Origin: Whitmania pigra
Taxonomy: Eukaryota > Annelida > Clitellata > Hirudinida > Haemopidae
Direction: 5' to 3'
Length of the DNA: 64,000 bases
Assembly (NCBI GenBank): GCA_021613335.1
Contig: JAJTWR010000159.1
Coordinates: forward strand, 3,952,001 to 4,016,000
The notes beneath the pieces are model-generated. The model searched no databases and had not been told where the DNA came from. It worked only from the letters and a program-made list of their open reading frames with translations. This document shows positions 39,201 through 52,700 of the stretch, piece by piece. The stretch's first letter is position 1; every line of letters begins with the position of its first letter. Made by a program: the position numbers and the translations under genes.

Positions 39201-42200
39201 TCAGTGGTAAATAATCAATTTTTTAATTAACTCATTAACTACTGATAATTAATTATTATTACATCCTCGTCAATAGGTTTACACAAAGGTGGCCATCGGC
39301 TTGACGGACTGGGAATGTTTGAAGACCCAGTCCGAATACGACAACAGCTTGACTTTCAAATTCTACGTCCTTCAGTTTGTCAATTACTATTCAAGTCTTT
39401 TCTACATTGCATTCTTCAAGGGAAGGTGGGTTTTGGTTGCCGTGAAATTTTGAATTATTTGTCTTGTCGATGTCAACTTGCTCGTCACATTCAATCAACT
39501 CAGTAGCTGCAAATATGGATTATGGGATTGTTGCATTTGTTGCTGATGTTGTTGATGAGCTCAAATAAAATATCAGGTCAAAATGATTTACCAACGACAA
39601 TTGCGATGATAGCGATGCTGTGATTTATTAACAGTAATCTTTACAACTTTGACAACATGTTTTTAGGCTCGGCAGTCAGGAGAATTACTTCATGGTGTAC
39701 AATGGCAGTCAGAGACAAGAAGAGGTAACCAGTTCTTAAAGCCATTATTTCCAATCTTTTAGATGTTTATCACCTTTTTATGTAATATGAAATTTCTTAA
39801 GTTATTGAACAATTTATGAATTTAAATAAATAACTGTATTTTTTTATTAGATTTATTTATTATTTGATTTAGTTAATATTTAGCCATGTTTATCACCACC
39901 AGTGCCAGGGAAGCTGTCTGACAGAGCTGTGCATCCAATTGGCCATCATCTTCGTGGGAAAGCAACTCATTCAGAATACACTCATTGAAATCTATCTGCC
40001 GTGGGTTTTACCAATTATAATATTAATTAATAGTGGTAAATTAATAATAATAATAATAATAATAATAATTAAAACAATAATAATGATTCAGAACACGCTC
40101 ATTGAAATTTATTTGCCATGAGTTTTACCAATTATAATATTAATTAATAGTGGCAATAATAATAATAATAATAATTATTATTAATAATATTCAGAACATG
40201 ATTATTGAAATTTATTTGCCATGGGTCCATGAATATGTTGTATATAGCTAACAGACTCAGCATTATCTTGGTTGCCATGGTTGTAATAATAATGGTGTAA
40301 TAGTGGTGGTGATAATGACGAAAGATATCATTTAGAAAAAGCATCATCTTATTTGTCTGGAGCTTACAGGGAAAGTGACTATAATTAACTCAAGGCAATA
40401 ATAATGCAAGACATTCTGAAAGCATATTAATTAGTCATAATGATTATTTTAATTTTTCTACTATTTTTCTAACTAATCTTTAAATTACTAATTAATAACC
40501 AATTAAAAGTTAACAATAGTTGTAATAAATTAACAGTCGCATAAAGAAGTGGATAAAGAAAAAGTGCTTCACATCCTCTGAAAGTATTCACCTCCTGCAG
40601 AAGTTCAAACCCTGGGAAAAGGATTACATACTCGAAGAGATGGGTTCAATGGGTCTCTTTAATGAGTACCTGGAGATGAGTGAGTGTCCTTGTCATCTTT
40701 TTTGTGATCATCATCACCGTTGTTATGATTTTTTACGTTTTAATATCAATAAATTGTTATATATACATTGAAATTGTTAGTAATAATACTATCCTTTGTT
40801 TATGTGTTATTTGTTATGTGTTAATAATAACATTTCCAGTGATCCAGTTCGGCTTCGTCACATTGTTCGTGGCAGCCTTCCCATTGGCTCCGTTTTTTGC
40901 TCTCATCAACAACATCATCGAACTGAGGTCCGATGCCAACAAGTTTGTCACACAATTCAGGAGGGATACGCCCAACAGGGCTGCTACTATTGGTTCGTCG
41001 ATGATGCTGATGATGCTGTTGGTGTTAATATTGTTGCAGTTGTTGATGTTGTTTGTGTTGTTTTTAGAGCGCTTCTTAACTGCTTACTAGTTTCTATAAA
41101 AATAAATGTAGTAAATAAATAATTTTCATTTATTTTGCAGTTTTAATTTTAAAATTACACCAGAAATTATTTTCTGCTCATTTATGAATTAAAAACAGGC
41201 ATCTGGTTTGATATTCTTCACGGTCTTTCAAAGTTCTCAATTCTCACAAATGTGAGATGCTTTTTGAATGTTTTTAGCTGTTTATTTTTAATATTTATTT
41301 TATTTTATTTTAAATGGAACTGACTGGGCTGTTAATTTTTTTTTAATTATAAAATGTTTCTCATTCACAATTGTCTACTACTTAATTTTCTAATTATTAA
41401 TGCTTCACTATTGTTGTATAACAACTGTTAACTAATTAACTGTAATTAATTATCAATTACAGGCGTTCATAATAGCATTCACATCGAGCTTCATACAACA
41501 GCAGTTGTATATGCACATGTACAGCCCCTCAGGCACGCTCAAGGGCTTTGTCAACAACAGCCTCTCGTACTTCAACGTGTCCGATCTTCCACCTCATGTG
41601 GCTCCCCTGCCAACGATCGTCAAGCCCAGGTTGTTGTCTCTTGTTTACCTGCACTTTCTGCATCAATTAGTCACTGGATCTCATTCTCTTAGATGCTCTT
41701 AGCCGCGATTTAGCTGGTTGAAATGGTAAAAAAAAGAATTTAACTAAAAATGTAAAATTAATTTGTGTCTTAAATGTAATTTGTTACTGAGTTTATCCGA
41801 TGTCCTGTGTGTGTATTGTTTTCCCTGACTATCTCCAGGTACAACAACACGGTATACTGTCGTTACCACGACTACCGTGAACCTCCGTGGGCAGAGAATA
41901 AGTACAAGTATTCAGCACAGCACTGGAACATGGTGGCCGCTCAGTTCATCTTTGTGATGCTTTTTGAAGTTTGTTTTGCTTTCGATATTGGGTTTCAGTA
42001 TGTGTAAATTATTTCAATACGTGTAAATTATTTCAATACATATAAATTACTTCAATGTATATAAATTATTTCAATATATATAAATTATTTCAATATATAT
42101 AAATTATTTCAATATATATAAATTATTTCAAACCATATAAATTATTTCAATATATATAAATTATTTATTTTAACTTGTTGAGTGTTTTGAGTTATTTTCT

Positions 42201-42697
42201 AAGTAACACAAAGTATTTACGTCTTACATGTTCACTTAGTATTGGATGCTTTTTTATAAAAAGGTCCATTTAAATTAAGGGATAAATTAATTTACATTTT
42301 TAGTCTTTTTGAAGCCAATTTAAGTATCAATCATATGGTACAAAATGTTATTATTGGACCAATTAAAAATAACATTGTTCACCTATCAATGAATTCATTG
42401 AAAACATATTTTGTTTATTAACAGAATATTGTCATCCTTGTGGTCAGCCTAATTGCCTACATCATTCCGGACGTTCCCCGAAAGCTTCAGCAGCAGATGA
42501 GACAAGAAACCATCCTCACCCAAGAGATCGTCCTCGAAACTGAACTCAAGAGGGCCAAAGGTGTAGGGGAGGAAGTTCTCTCTGATCTTGAAATGGAAGA
42601 GATCAGGGGCAGAACAGGCACCGTGAGGGGACGTGCCAAAAAAACATCTGGGTGTACGAGCCCTGATAACGGGGGTTTTTTGCAAGAGGATCCTTGA
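33251..42697 (+). CDS. Anoctamin (TMEM16) membrane protein, ANO3/4/5/6-like
   Basis: 25 coding exons, every junction phase-consistent, about 922 residues: 33251-33278, 33358-33390, 33450-33502, 33624-33677, 33836-33994, 34341-34436, 36021-36169, 36473-36591, 36854-36909, 37119-37222, 37606-37740, 37919-38079, 38204-38286, 38535-38606, 38734-38811, 38976-39140, 39277-39425, 39667-39724, 39903-40000, 40537-40679, 40840-40992, 41199-41251, 41463-41629, 41839-41968, 42425-42697. Family hallmarks include [125 protein letters not shown] and YHDYREPPW. Anoctamins are dimeric Ca-activated chloride channels or lipid scramblases; which applies cannot be told. The extracellular Cys-rich loop is intact. 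TM8 reads AFTSSF where paralogues usually have TSDF. The start gives MENIELTIN; a different first exon is possible. Confidence 0.92.
34176..34206. repeat. (CTTAT)n short repeat in anoctamin intron
   Basis: Six or so units of CTTAT/ATCTT, shortly upstream of the exon at 34341. Confidence 0.85.
34915..34950 (+). other. Possible 12-codon anoctamin micro-exon
   Basis: Between TGCAG and GTAAGT lies an in-phase 36-base open segment ([12 protein letters not shown]) in the 1.6-kb intron. Its phase (0 in, 0 out) fits its neighbours, so it may be an alternatively included exon. Confidence 0.35.
39969..40230 (+). repeat. Tandem duplication of an anoctamin exon end within the next intron
   Basis: The last 32 bases of exon 39903-40000 and the first 35 of the intron recur at about 40086-40152 and, shorter, at 40190-40228. 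The copies keep the [14 protein letters not shown] coding but have lost or altered the donor (ATGAG, ATGGGT for GTGGGT). They are separated by (AAT)n tracts. Confidence 0.85.
42000..42165. repeat. 19-base AT-rich tandem repeat in last anoctamin intron
   Basis: About eight copies of ATTATTTCAATATATATAA and variants. Confidence 0.9.
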
Positions 42698-44085
42698 ATA
42701 GTTAATTCAGTAATTAATATTTATTGCCATTTAGTTGCATTACAAATTATGTCTTAAAAGTTCTTATTCTTTCAGTCAGGTTTTATTCGACCTCTCTTGA
42801 CAGTTGGTTTTGTGATTAATCAGGGTGTGTTTTCAAACTAGAATATGGGTTTTGTTATTCATGCACCGTGTGTTTTTCAAATGTGTGTGTGTGGTTTTTG
42901 TGACAAGGTCGAATTACAGAGCTTTTATACTTGTTTGCCATTGTTATGTTTATTTTTAGAATCATGACTTGATGACTTTTTGAACCCGCATCATTGTCTC
43001 AGATGAAATCAAAGTAGTTGCTTGAATATCTCAGATCTGATATTAATCATAAGAATCAATGAGAACTTACTAACAATTTAGTGTCCAGTCACATACTATT
43101 GTTTGAGATGCGATTAATTGGAGCCATAGCATTTTTAATATGCCATAGGTTTCATATTTGCCCTTTTGTCGTGCAAGAGTTTTTACTCAAAGTTTCCTCG
43201 ATTAACTTAATTATCATGATTATTCAATTTATTTTAATTATTGTTTTAAGAATTATTCATATGTGCTTATCTGATAATTTATGATTGATGATTTCCTGAT
43301 CTGGTCATCTGAGAAGTGCAACAGACTTTCCCACACTTTCCACATTTTACATTTATTTGATTTTGTGTGCCTTTTTGAGAGTCAAAATTTGAACATATGA
43401 TCAAAAGCTTTACCTGCAACTCCCTGTTTTTATGCATTTGATATCGTTTTGACAAAGCTTAAATCATCCTTATGTTAGTGTGACTTTTGAACTGAGGAGG
43501 AACTTTATAAATTGTAAGATAATTTGAAAATTTAGTGCGATATAAAGTTTTTTTCTCAAATTTATTTTAAATTGTTGCTGATTCCGAGCATGTGGGGCCA
43601 ACAACATTTTGAAGGGGTTCGAACGGCAATTTGTAAGCGCGTTGTTGGGTACACCTGAACAAATCACTTGGAGTAATTTGCCTTTGACTTATTTGTCCAG
43701 GGACAATTAATTTAATCGCACCATTCGATTATGACGCTTGTAAGTTTAAGAGAGAGCTTTGAGAGAAAAATAAGGAAAAATTGGTTCGTCTGGAGGGGTG
43801 CTAGACTATTTTGGAATTGCCTCAACTCTTCGAAATTTAGTCACGATTTTGTTACGATAAAAATATTTTTCACTTATTTAAAGACTGCAGTTAATCCAGT
43901 GATTTAAGATGATTCAAAGAAAAATTTCCGCAATTAAATAAATTAGAATTAAATAGTAACATCAAAATTAGTAAAAAAAATTATTTTATTGTATTGAAAT
44001 GATTTTTTTTGGTAAATATTTTTATGTTGAAATAATTTATGAAATGCTTTACTTTTGTTTGCAGTATTTCGGTAAAGATGACAGG
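42698..44085. other. Intergenic between anoctamin and RPS9; no gene seen
   Basis: Holds the anoctamin 3' untranslated region and the RPS9 promoter. No TATA box was seen near the RPS9 start, as is usual for ribosomal protein genes. Confidence 0.5.
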
Positions 44086-44120
44086 CCTTCCTTTTTTCCG
44101 GTTATGCTGGCTTAGAATCG
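44086..44120 (+). promoter_or_regulatory. RPS9 TOP tract, first non-coding exon and four-codon uORF
   Basis: An uninterrupted pyrimidine tract CCTTCCTTTTTTCC (44086-44099) is the 5' terminal oligopyrimidine start expected of ribosomal protein mRNAs, which ties translation to mTOR signalling. The short exon ends at a GTAATG donor (44121) and splices to the acceptor at 44192. It contains ATGCTGGCTTAG (44104-44115), a very short upstream open reading frame. The transcription start is inferred, not shown. Confidence 0.6.
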
Positions 44121-44199
44121 GTAATGGCTGGTAGTTGATGCATTAATACAGAAAAGAGCGGGATTAACCATGAATTGTTGGCGACATTTCAGGTGAATT

Positions 44200-45661
<1,462 letters not shown>

Positions 45662-45978
45662 ACTAATTTTTTAACTTTTGTCTGAAGATGATTATTGTAA
45701 ATATCTTTTGTTACAAAATTTTTTCTTGTGTTTAGATTGAGAACACTAGTTATGTGTTGTGGGTCTAGTTGAAAGGAAGTAATGGTATTGATTTGGTTAG
45801 TTGAATGGGTTTCCTTGGGTTAATGTCCAGACATTGTGTTGAAGGTCACATAATGGACTGTATGAATTCATGTTATGTGAAGACAGTGGAGATAAATTTG
45901 TCTTTGAAGTTGGGATTTGCTAAACATTATGATGTTGATTACGGTGTTTTCTTTGGGTTAGGTTTGGGCCCCTTATAA

Positions 45979-46482
45979 TAGCAATTCTCAACCTTTTTCT
46001 TGATGTGACCCCCTCACGACAATTGCCACATTTTGGCAAACCCAATAATAAAATTAAATGGGATATATTTCTCTTGGGAACTTTTTGACTCCTAAATATT
46101 AGAAAGTTTACATTTAAAGCATTTGTGCGCGTATTTCACACTTGTATTTACAAATTTTAGAATGAGAAAACTCAAGTTTGCGATATCAAGTCGTCTTCGG
46201 CATTAAGTGTACTCCTGTATTTCGACTAGAAATAAACTAGTTCTAGTTGAACATTTTCCTCTACGGAGGCAACCCAATAGGCCACCCACAAAACTGTATA
46301 CCATAATTGGGCGCTACAAAAATATCAACATCATATGTAAGGTTAAGGATTTCAAGGTTTTGTCAGAAACAGGATTTAAAAAAATATTGAAAATTTAATA
46401 AATTCTTAATATCTCAGGCAACTCCTGGTAGGAACGTCAAGTGACCCTTTGGGAATTGAGACCCACAGGTTGAGAACCTCTG
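45979..46482. mobile_element. hAT-type non-autonomous DNA transposon (MITE)
   Basis: The left end TAGCAATTCTCAACC and the inverted right end CAGAGGTTCTCAACC form the terminal inverted repeats known from hAT/Charlie elements (CAGNGGTTCTCAACC). The 504-base element is flanked by CCTTATAA and CCTTAAAC, a decayed 8-base target duplication (6 of 8 match), the size expected for hAT. No transposase is encoded. Confidence 0.75.
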
Positions 46483-46719
46483 CCTTAAACTCAAAAAAAA
46501 AAGCGGTGAGGTTATAAACAAAACTTCATTAGAAAAGCGATTTGACAGTTGACAGAATGCTGGCAGTAATTCGTGATTGATATCACCAGCCTTACTCTGA
46601 ACGACCTTTTAAATTATTATAAATGATCCTCCACTGGTGATAATTTTAAGGCTTATTTCGGATGCAATCGTACGTGAAGCTTTTATAGGATAAAAAAAAA
46701 CATGCACTGGAAATAAAAA

Positions 46720-49700
46720 TTAAAATGAAGTATAATGTCGGGAATTGCTATTATGATTGGATATGTTTTTATGGTTTGACAATTCAGTCATTGGGATGAT
46801 CCATCCATCGCTGTCTTTTAATATTGGTGGTGGTTGTGCCAGCTCGTGATTGTGGTTCACAGTTGCATCTTCAAACCTGTGACTCTGAAAGGAAAGCATC
46901 TTTTTATTATAACCGTAAGTTATTTATTATAATCATAAATTATTTATTATAATCGTAAATTATTTATTATAATCATAAATTATTTATTATAATCATAAAT
47001 TATTTATTATAACCATAAATAAACATTAATCTGATTAACCTGAATTTGTGTTAATAACCGCCCACTACCTTATAAACTTTCGAAATTCCGCTATTTTACG
47101 AGATGTAGATTATCGTTAAATTATGCGAAACATGTCCAAAAAGCTGGTTGAAATCTTGAAGTGTGAATAATCCTTGAACCAAATTCCGGAGATATCGTGA
47201 CAAATCAAGTGTACATCGCAATAATTTATGTAATAAATTAATTTATTTTCAAATTAGTGAGTGTAAAGAAATACTAAATATCTATATTATTGTAAGCGTT
47301 GTAATAGGTTAAAACTAATAATAGATTAGCGAATATCAATGGATCATTTAAAAAGAAATACACACCCTCAGAAGCTCAGTTGAGCCATGCGGATCGCCAA
47401 GTGGTGCTGTGCCTTTTGACATTGTAGCCTCAGCCATCGCTCCTACCAGAAGAGAATAAGTACTTACAGAAGAAGGCATTAATCTCATAATTCGAAGTCT
47501 CCACTTAATATAGGAGGTGTTTCAGAGGTGTTTCATCGTGCGTTGGAAACAAGAAGTCATAGAAAATGGCTCCCTTTCGATTCTAAGTGAAGCCGAAATG
47601 ATGGATAATCCATCCATTTAAAACAAAATTTAAAAAGTTGAACCGATTCTTAAGTTTTTAAGGAATTCAGATTTCGACAAGAATGTTGACAGCCAAGAGA
47701 AACATAACTGAGAAACCAAATTGCAACAATATGAACTGATAAATACTTTTAACTCAACTTTGAAACAATACCGACAAATGTCAGACGCTATAACGAGCCT
47801 GTATGTTCTTGCGATGTTAAACAATCTTTTCATGAAATAGGATCTTATGCAGATGTTTTCCCCTCTCGTTTAAACTTGCCAGAATTAAAAAAAAAGTTAT
47901 GCAGTGATTGTTCAAATGAAGTTTGAACTTGTCTATAAATAGATAGTCATTAGAGTCAGCGACAAAGCCATTATGTAAACGTTGAGAATAACAACCATGG
48001 CTACATAATTTTCAGTTGTTGGAATTGAAATGAAATTTTATAAAAAGTAAATAACTAATTTGCGACAATAAACATGATAATACTTTAATACTGCAACAAC
48101 AACAACAACAACAACAACAACAGCAACAAATATCATAATGTCGGATAAGTAGTCGGTTAACCAGTGAAAGAATTCCAAGCAGACACTACGAAAGACACAA
48201 ATCAGACCTCGATATTGGAGATGCTCGAACATAAATCTAATGGAACTTTGAAATAATGATACAAATGCCTCTTTTATCGAATTCACTTTTAAGCTTCACG
48301 TGGCACGGATAACATTGTGAAACATTCCTTCATCCATCCATCCATCCATCCACCCATCCATCCATCCATCCATCCATCCATCCATCCATCCATCCATCCA
48401 TCCATCCATCCATCCATCCATCCATCCATCCATCCATCCATCCATCCATCCATCCATCCTCCATCCATCCATCCATCCATCCATCCATCCATCCATCCAT
48501 CCATCCATCCATCCATCCATCCATCCATCCATCCATCCATCCATCCATCCATCCATCCATCCATCCATCCATCCATCCATCCATCCATCCATTCCATCCA
48601 TCCATCCATCCATCCATCCATCCATCCATCCATCCATCCATCCATCCATCCATCCATCCATCCATCCATCCATCCATCCATCCATCCATCCATCCATCCA
48701 TCCATCCATCCATCCATCCATCCATCCATCCATCCATCCAATCACCCAATGGCGAATTTAAGGGATGGGCTGGCGGCCTTCCCGTAATTTGTAAAATATA
48801 AGAACAAAAAATAATTAAAACGTTTTTTAATCATATTAAAATATTTATAATTTACCACTTTGAACGAAAATTTTTATAGCTGTGCCCCTCTCCCCTAAAT
48901 CCGCCCAACTGATCCTCGCCAAAGTGTTCTAGATCCGCCGGTTCATCCATTCCTCAATAAATAAATAAATTAATAAATTAATATTCAAATTTTGATATTG
49001 CAAATATAAAACAAATGCGGTTAATAATTTACAAAGTATGTTTTTGTTCTTAAAAAATTATATTAATAATTATATTAATAGTAATAAATATCAGAACAAG
49101 AAAAGGCTCAGTGTAAGTTTCAATTGGAGTCACCCACAAGTGACGTCACGTCCCCACGGATGGGGAGAATTTATGAGGAGTAGGAGGAGTTCAAAGACAC
49201 GTGTTACGTCACTTAAAATCTACAAACAAATACATGACGTCAGCCAAAACATTCGAAATATGGGAAAGAAATAAAAGTGCCATTTTACAAAAAAAATTTG
49301 AAAATTTTGCATCTTCTCAAAGACGAGGCTCAAAAATCGCTCAGACCTTGAAGAAACATCAGACACCCGTCTTTACGGGTGGTCCGAGTCTTGTGACGTC
49401 ATAAAATTTTAAAGGAGGATCAATAAAGCAAGCCTTCATTTAAGAGGGACCATGGTTATCATTTCAGCTTTTCCAGGGAGGGAGGGGCAAACCTTCAGTC
49501 AAGTTAAAGAAATTGTCTTTTTTGCTTTTTTAGCCAAAGGTCATGGTGGGCATTTCATGGGGGAAATTGTTAAGGACCCGATGACAATTCGCTATTAATT
49601 CTAATTTCATTTAAAATTGACTTCACTGAAAAGTAATTGCAAAAGTGGCGAACAAATGCGAAAGAAGCTACGGAAAACTGATTGGGAATAGCGGAAGTTT

Positions 49701-52700
49701 AGCAGAGGAGAACAATTCGTACAATTCTTGAAACTTGGTCAATTATTATTTAATTATAAACTTGTCAGATTTATTTGCTTTTAGTTTAACTTTTTTTACT
49801 TACTAATAAAAGAGGCTAATTAGTAATTATATTTAGAACAACTAATGGAAGTCAATGATAATAAGAATAAGAATGAGTTATTCAGAAGGCGCGAGTGTTG
49901 AAGGAGATGAACGGCATCATGTTAAGAAGGAATGCATTGGATGAATCATGTAGACATCTGACAGGATTAATAAATAAAAAAGATATAAATAAAAAAAATG
50001 AAATAAATCATAACATTTTTTATTTAATCCAATTGGCTGGCGGTTGAAATATATTAAGTGTTTCATGAAAGTCAGTTCTGTGCAGCTGCTAGAATATGAG
50101 AACATAGTGAAGATTAAAGGAATAAAAATATTTAATTAAAATTAATTTAATTATTAAGAACATTATCCTAAGAATTTCAGATGATAATGCATTCTTAAAA
50201 CAGACATCGAATAATACATCATCTGTAAAGATCATTTTGTTTCGTTTAGCAAACGTTTCGTGAAATATCATGATTTTGTATTTAATTCATTTTAAATCTT
50301 CAAAATACCTTTTTTTGGTCAAGTTGTTAATTAAATACAACAGGAGAAATGAAAATTTTAAGTCAACAAAAAATGAATTAAATAAACCGATTTAAATAAA
50401 ATTATAAAAAAAAACACATTTCAATATTTTAATGTTAACAATAATAATTCAAAGAATGATTTATTTTTGAAATTTAAGACAACAATTTTTAAACTCAACT
50501 TAATTGACAATTATTTGAATCTAACTTGTCTTCACGAGCTTTAAAAGCCTTAAAATCAACTTTAAACTTAAAAAAACAATTTCAAATATTTGAAACATTT
50601 GGTTACCATGACAACTCGACTGAACTTGAATGAACGTAGCAACTCACATTGTGTTTCCTGCAGTAGCGCATGAGGAAATAGGTGATGATGATGATCACGA
50701 GAAGGAGAACGAAAAACAACGACAGGGCAACTATGAGGTCCACGTTAGATGTTCGGACATCATCATCATTACCACCGTCAGCAACAACAACAACAACGAC
50801 ATCGTTATTATCATCATCTTTATCTGTGCTGCCATCTTCAGGAGGAAACCCTTTGTAGAAAGTTTTTACCGACAAACCTGTCTGAATTGAACGATTAATT
50901 GAATTAATCTTTTAATTAATTATTACCATTGTTACTATTATCATCAACAACTGTTACTATTGTAATTGTTAATCAATTAATCAATTAGCAGCCAACCAGC
51001 CAAAGAACAACTACCTCGTTAAGAATGTCTTTATTGTGGCTAATATGTTCAATTGCTTCTCTTAGGTCGTCGTCATTAAACGCGTCTGCAGTTTGCAACA
51101 AATAATTAAGTAATTAATTAAATAACTCTAAACAAGTATTAGTATTGAACTTTTGAATGATTATAAAAATGCAAAATAATACAAGTAATGATACCGTTAA
51201 CATTAATACTAATATTAATATAAATGTCGAATTGAAAATGTAAAACTCTTAAATTTGATTTAAATTCTTCGTCATTCCACCCACCCAAAGTCAAAGTGAC
51301 GAGCAGGGATCCATTCCTGGCGTGGTTGTTTAAGTTGATGAACTTGAGACTGTCAGGGAGGTAAACCGATCCATCCACTAGGGCATCATTTGCATCCCTG
51401 CGCCTCCGTTTCGAGGCAGAAGGGTCCACGTAGATGATCTTTCTCGTCACTCTCTGGGCGGTGCTGGATTGGTTTAATTGTGAAGACAAAATGAAATTAT
51501 ACAATAATGTGATAATGTTGCGACATCAATAACAATAATGTTGATATAACAATATTATTACATTATTGTTGTATAATATTGTTATATCAATAATATAACA
51601 TCTATTAATAATTTAATAAGAATATAAGTAACAATATTAATATAACAATATTATTACATTATTATAATTACTAAAAGTACAAGGTACTGTTGTTTATTAA
51701 ATAATTTATTGATAAAAGTTAGACCAGAGAAAAAATTAATTATGATATTTTTTAATTAATTACAGTCCTTTGCATGACAACATGAAGGTAATTCGTACAG
51801 CAAGTCATTACATAAGTCATAAATGCATAGTTTTGAAGATTAAGAATGATATTAATATTAATAAAAATAATAAAAATAATAATGATAACCGTTTAATTAC
51901 TTAAGTTATACAAATGAAAGGAAGTTTATTATAAGTTTATTATAGGGCTTAACTAGGCACACTCCAGTATGTCTGAAATACTCACGAAATTGAGGTGGGA
52001 GTAGTTGTTGTCGTGATAGTTGTTGCAGTCGATGGAGCTGTAGTAGTAGTAGTAGTTGTCGTTGGTGTCGTTGGTGTGGTTGGTGTGGTTGGTGGAACTG
52101 TCGTCGTGGTTGATGTCGACGGTGTCGTTGAAGTTGTCGCTTCAGTTTCAACAATCGTGTAAAGTTTTGTTGAAGTTGCATTTTCAACTGTGAAGGTCTC
52201 CGCTGTTGTTGTTGATGTTGTTGGCGTTGTTGTTGATGTTGTTGTTGGCGTTGATGTTGTTGAGGGAGTTGTTGGCTGCATCGACTTCCGAATGTTCTTG
52301 TTGTTCAAGTATTTCAGGATTTCATTTCTCAGCTTCACGTAGAAAATATTTCTCGCTGTTTCGTTCTTTGAAAATTGTTTGACAAATTATTAAATTATTA
52401 AATTAATAAATTATTAAATTAACAAATTATTAAATTAATAAATTATTAAATTTCGTAAACAAATGGGGAATCAATTAAGTTGAATTAGGCCTTCGTAAAT
52501 ACGATCCTCGTACTACTATTTTGAACATTTTCACACATATTTCAGCATAATGTTTTACGGATAAACTCCAATGACTTCCTTGCTATCAAGTTATCCTGAA
52601 GTGAATGTTCCATTTTGACATCTGCTTCAAATTATTTAAAACTGGCCCGCAATTTTTCAACGATGAAAGTCAAAGCACGGAAAGTCAGGAAATATGGAGG

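Noticed and set aside
48289..48787. IHPS and WMDG repeat ORFs on both strands
   Set aside because: All frames of (CATC)n are open; no flanking exon structure.
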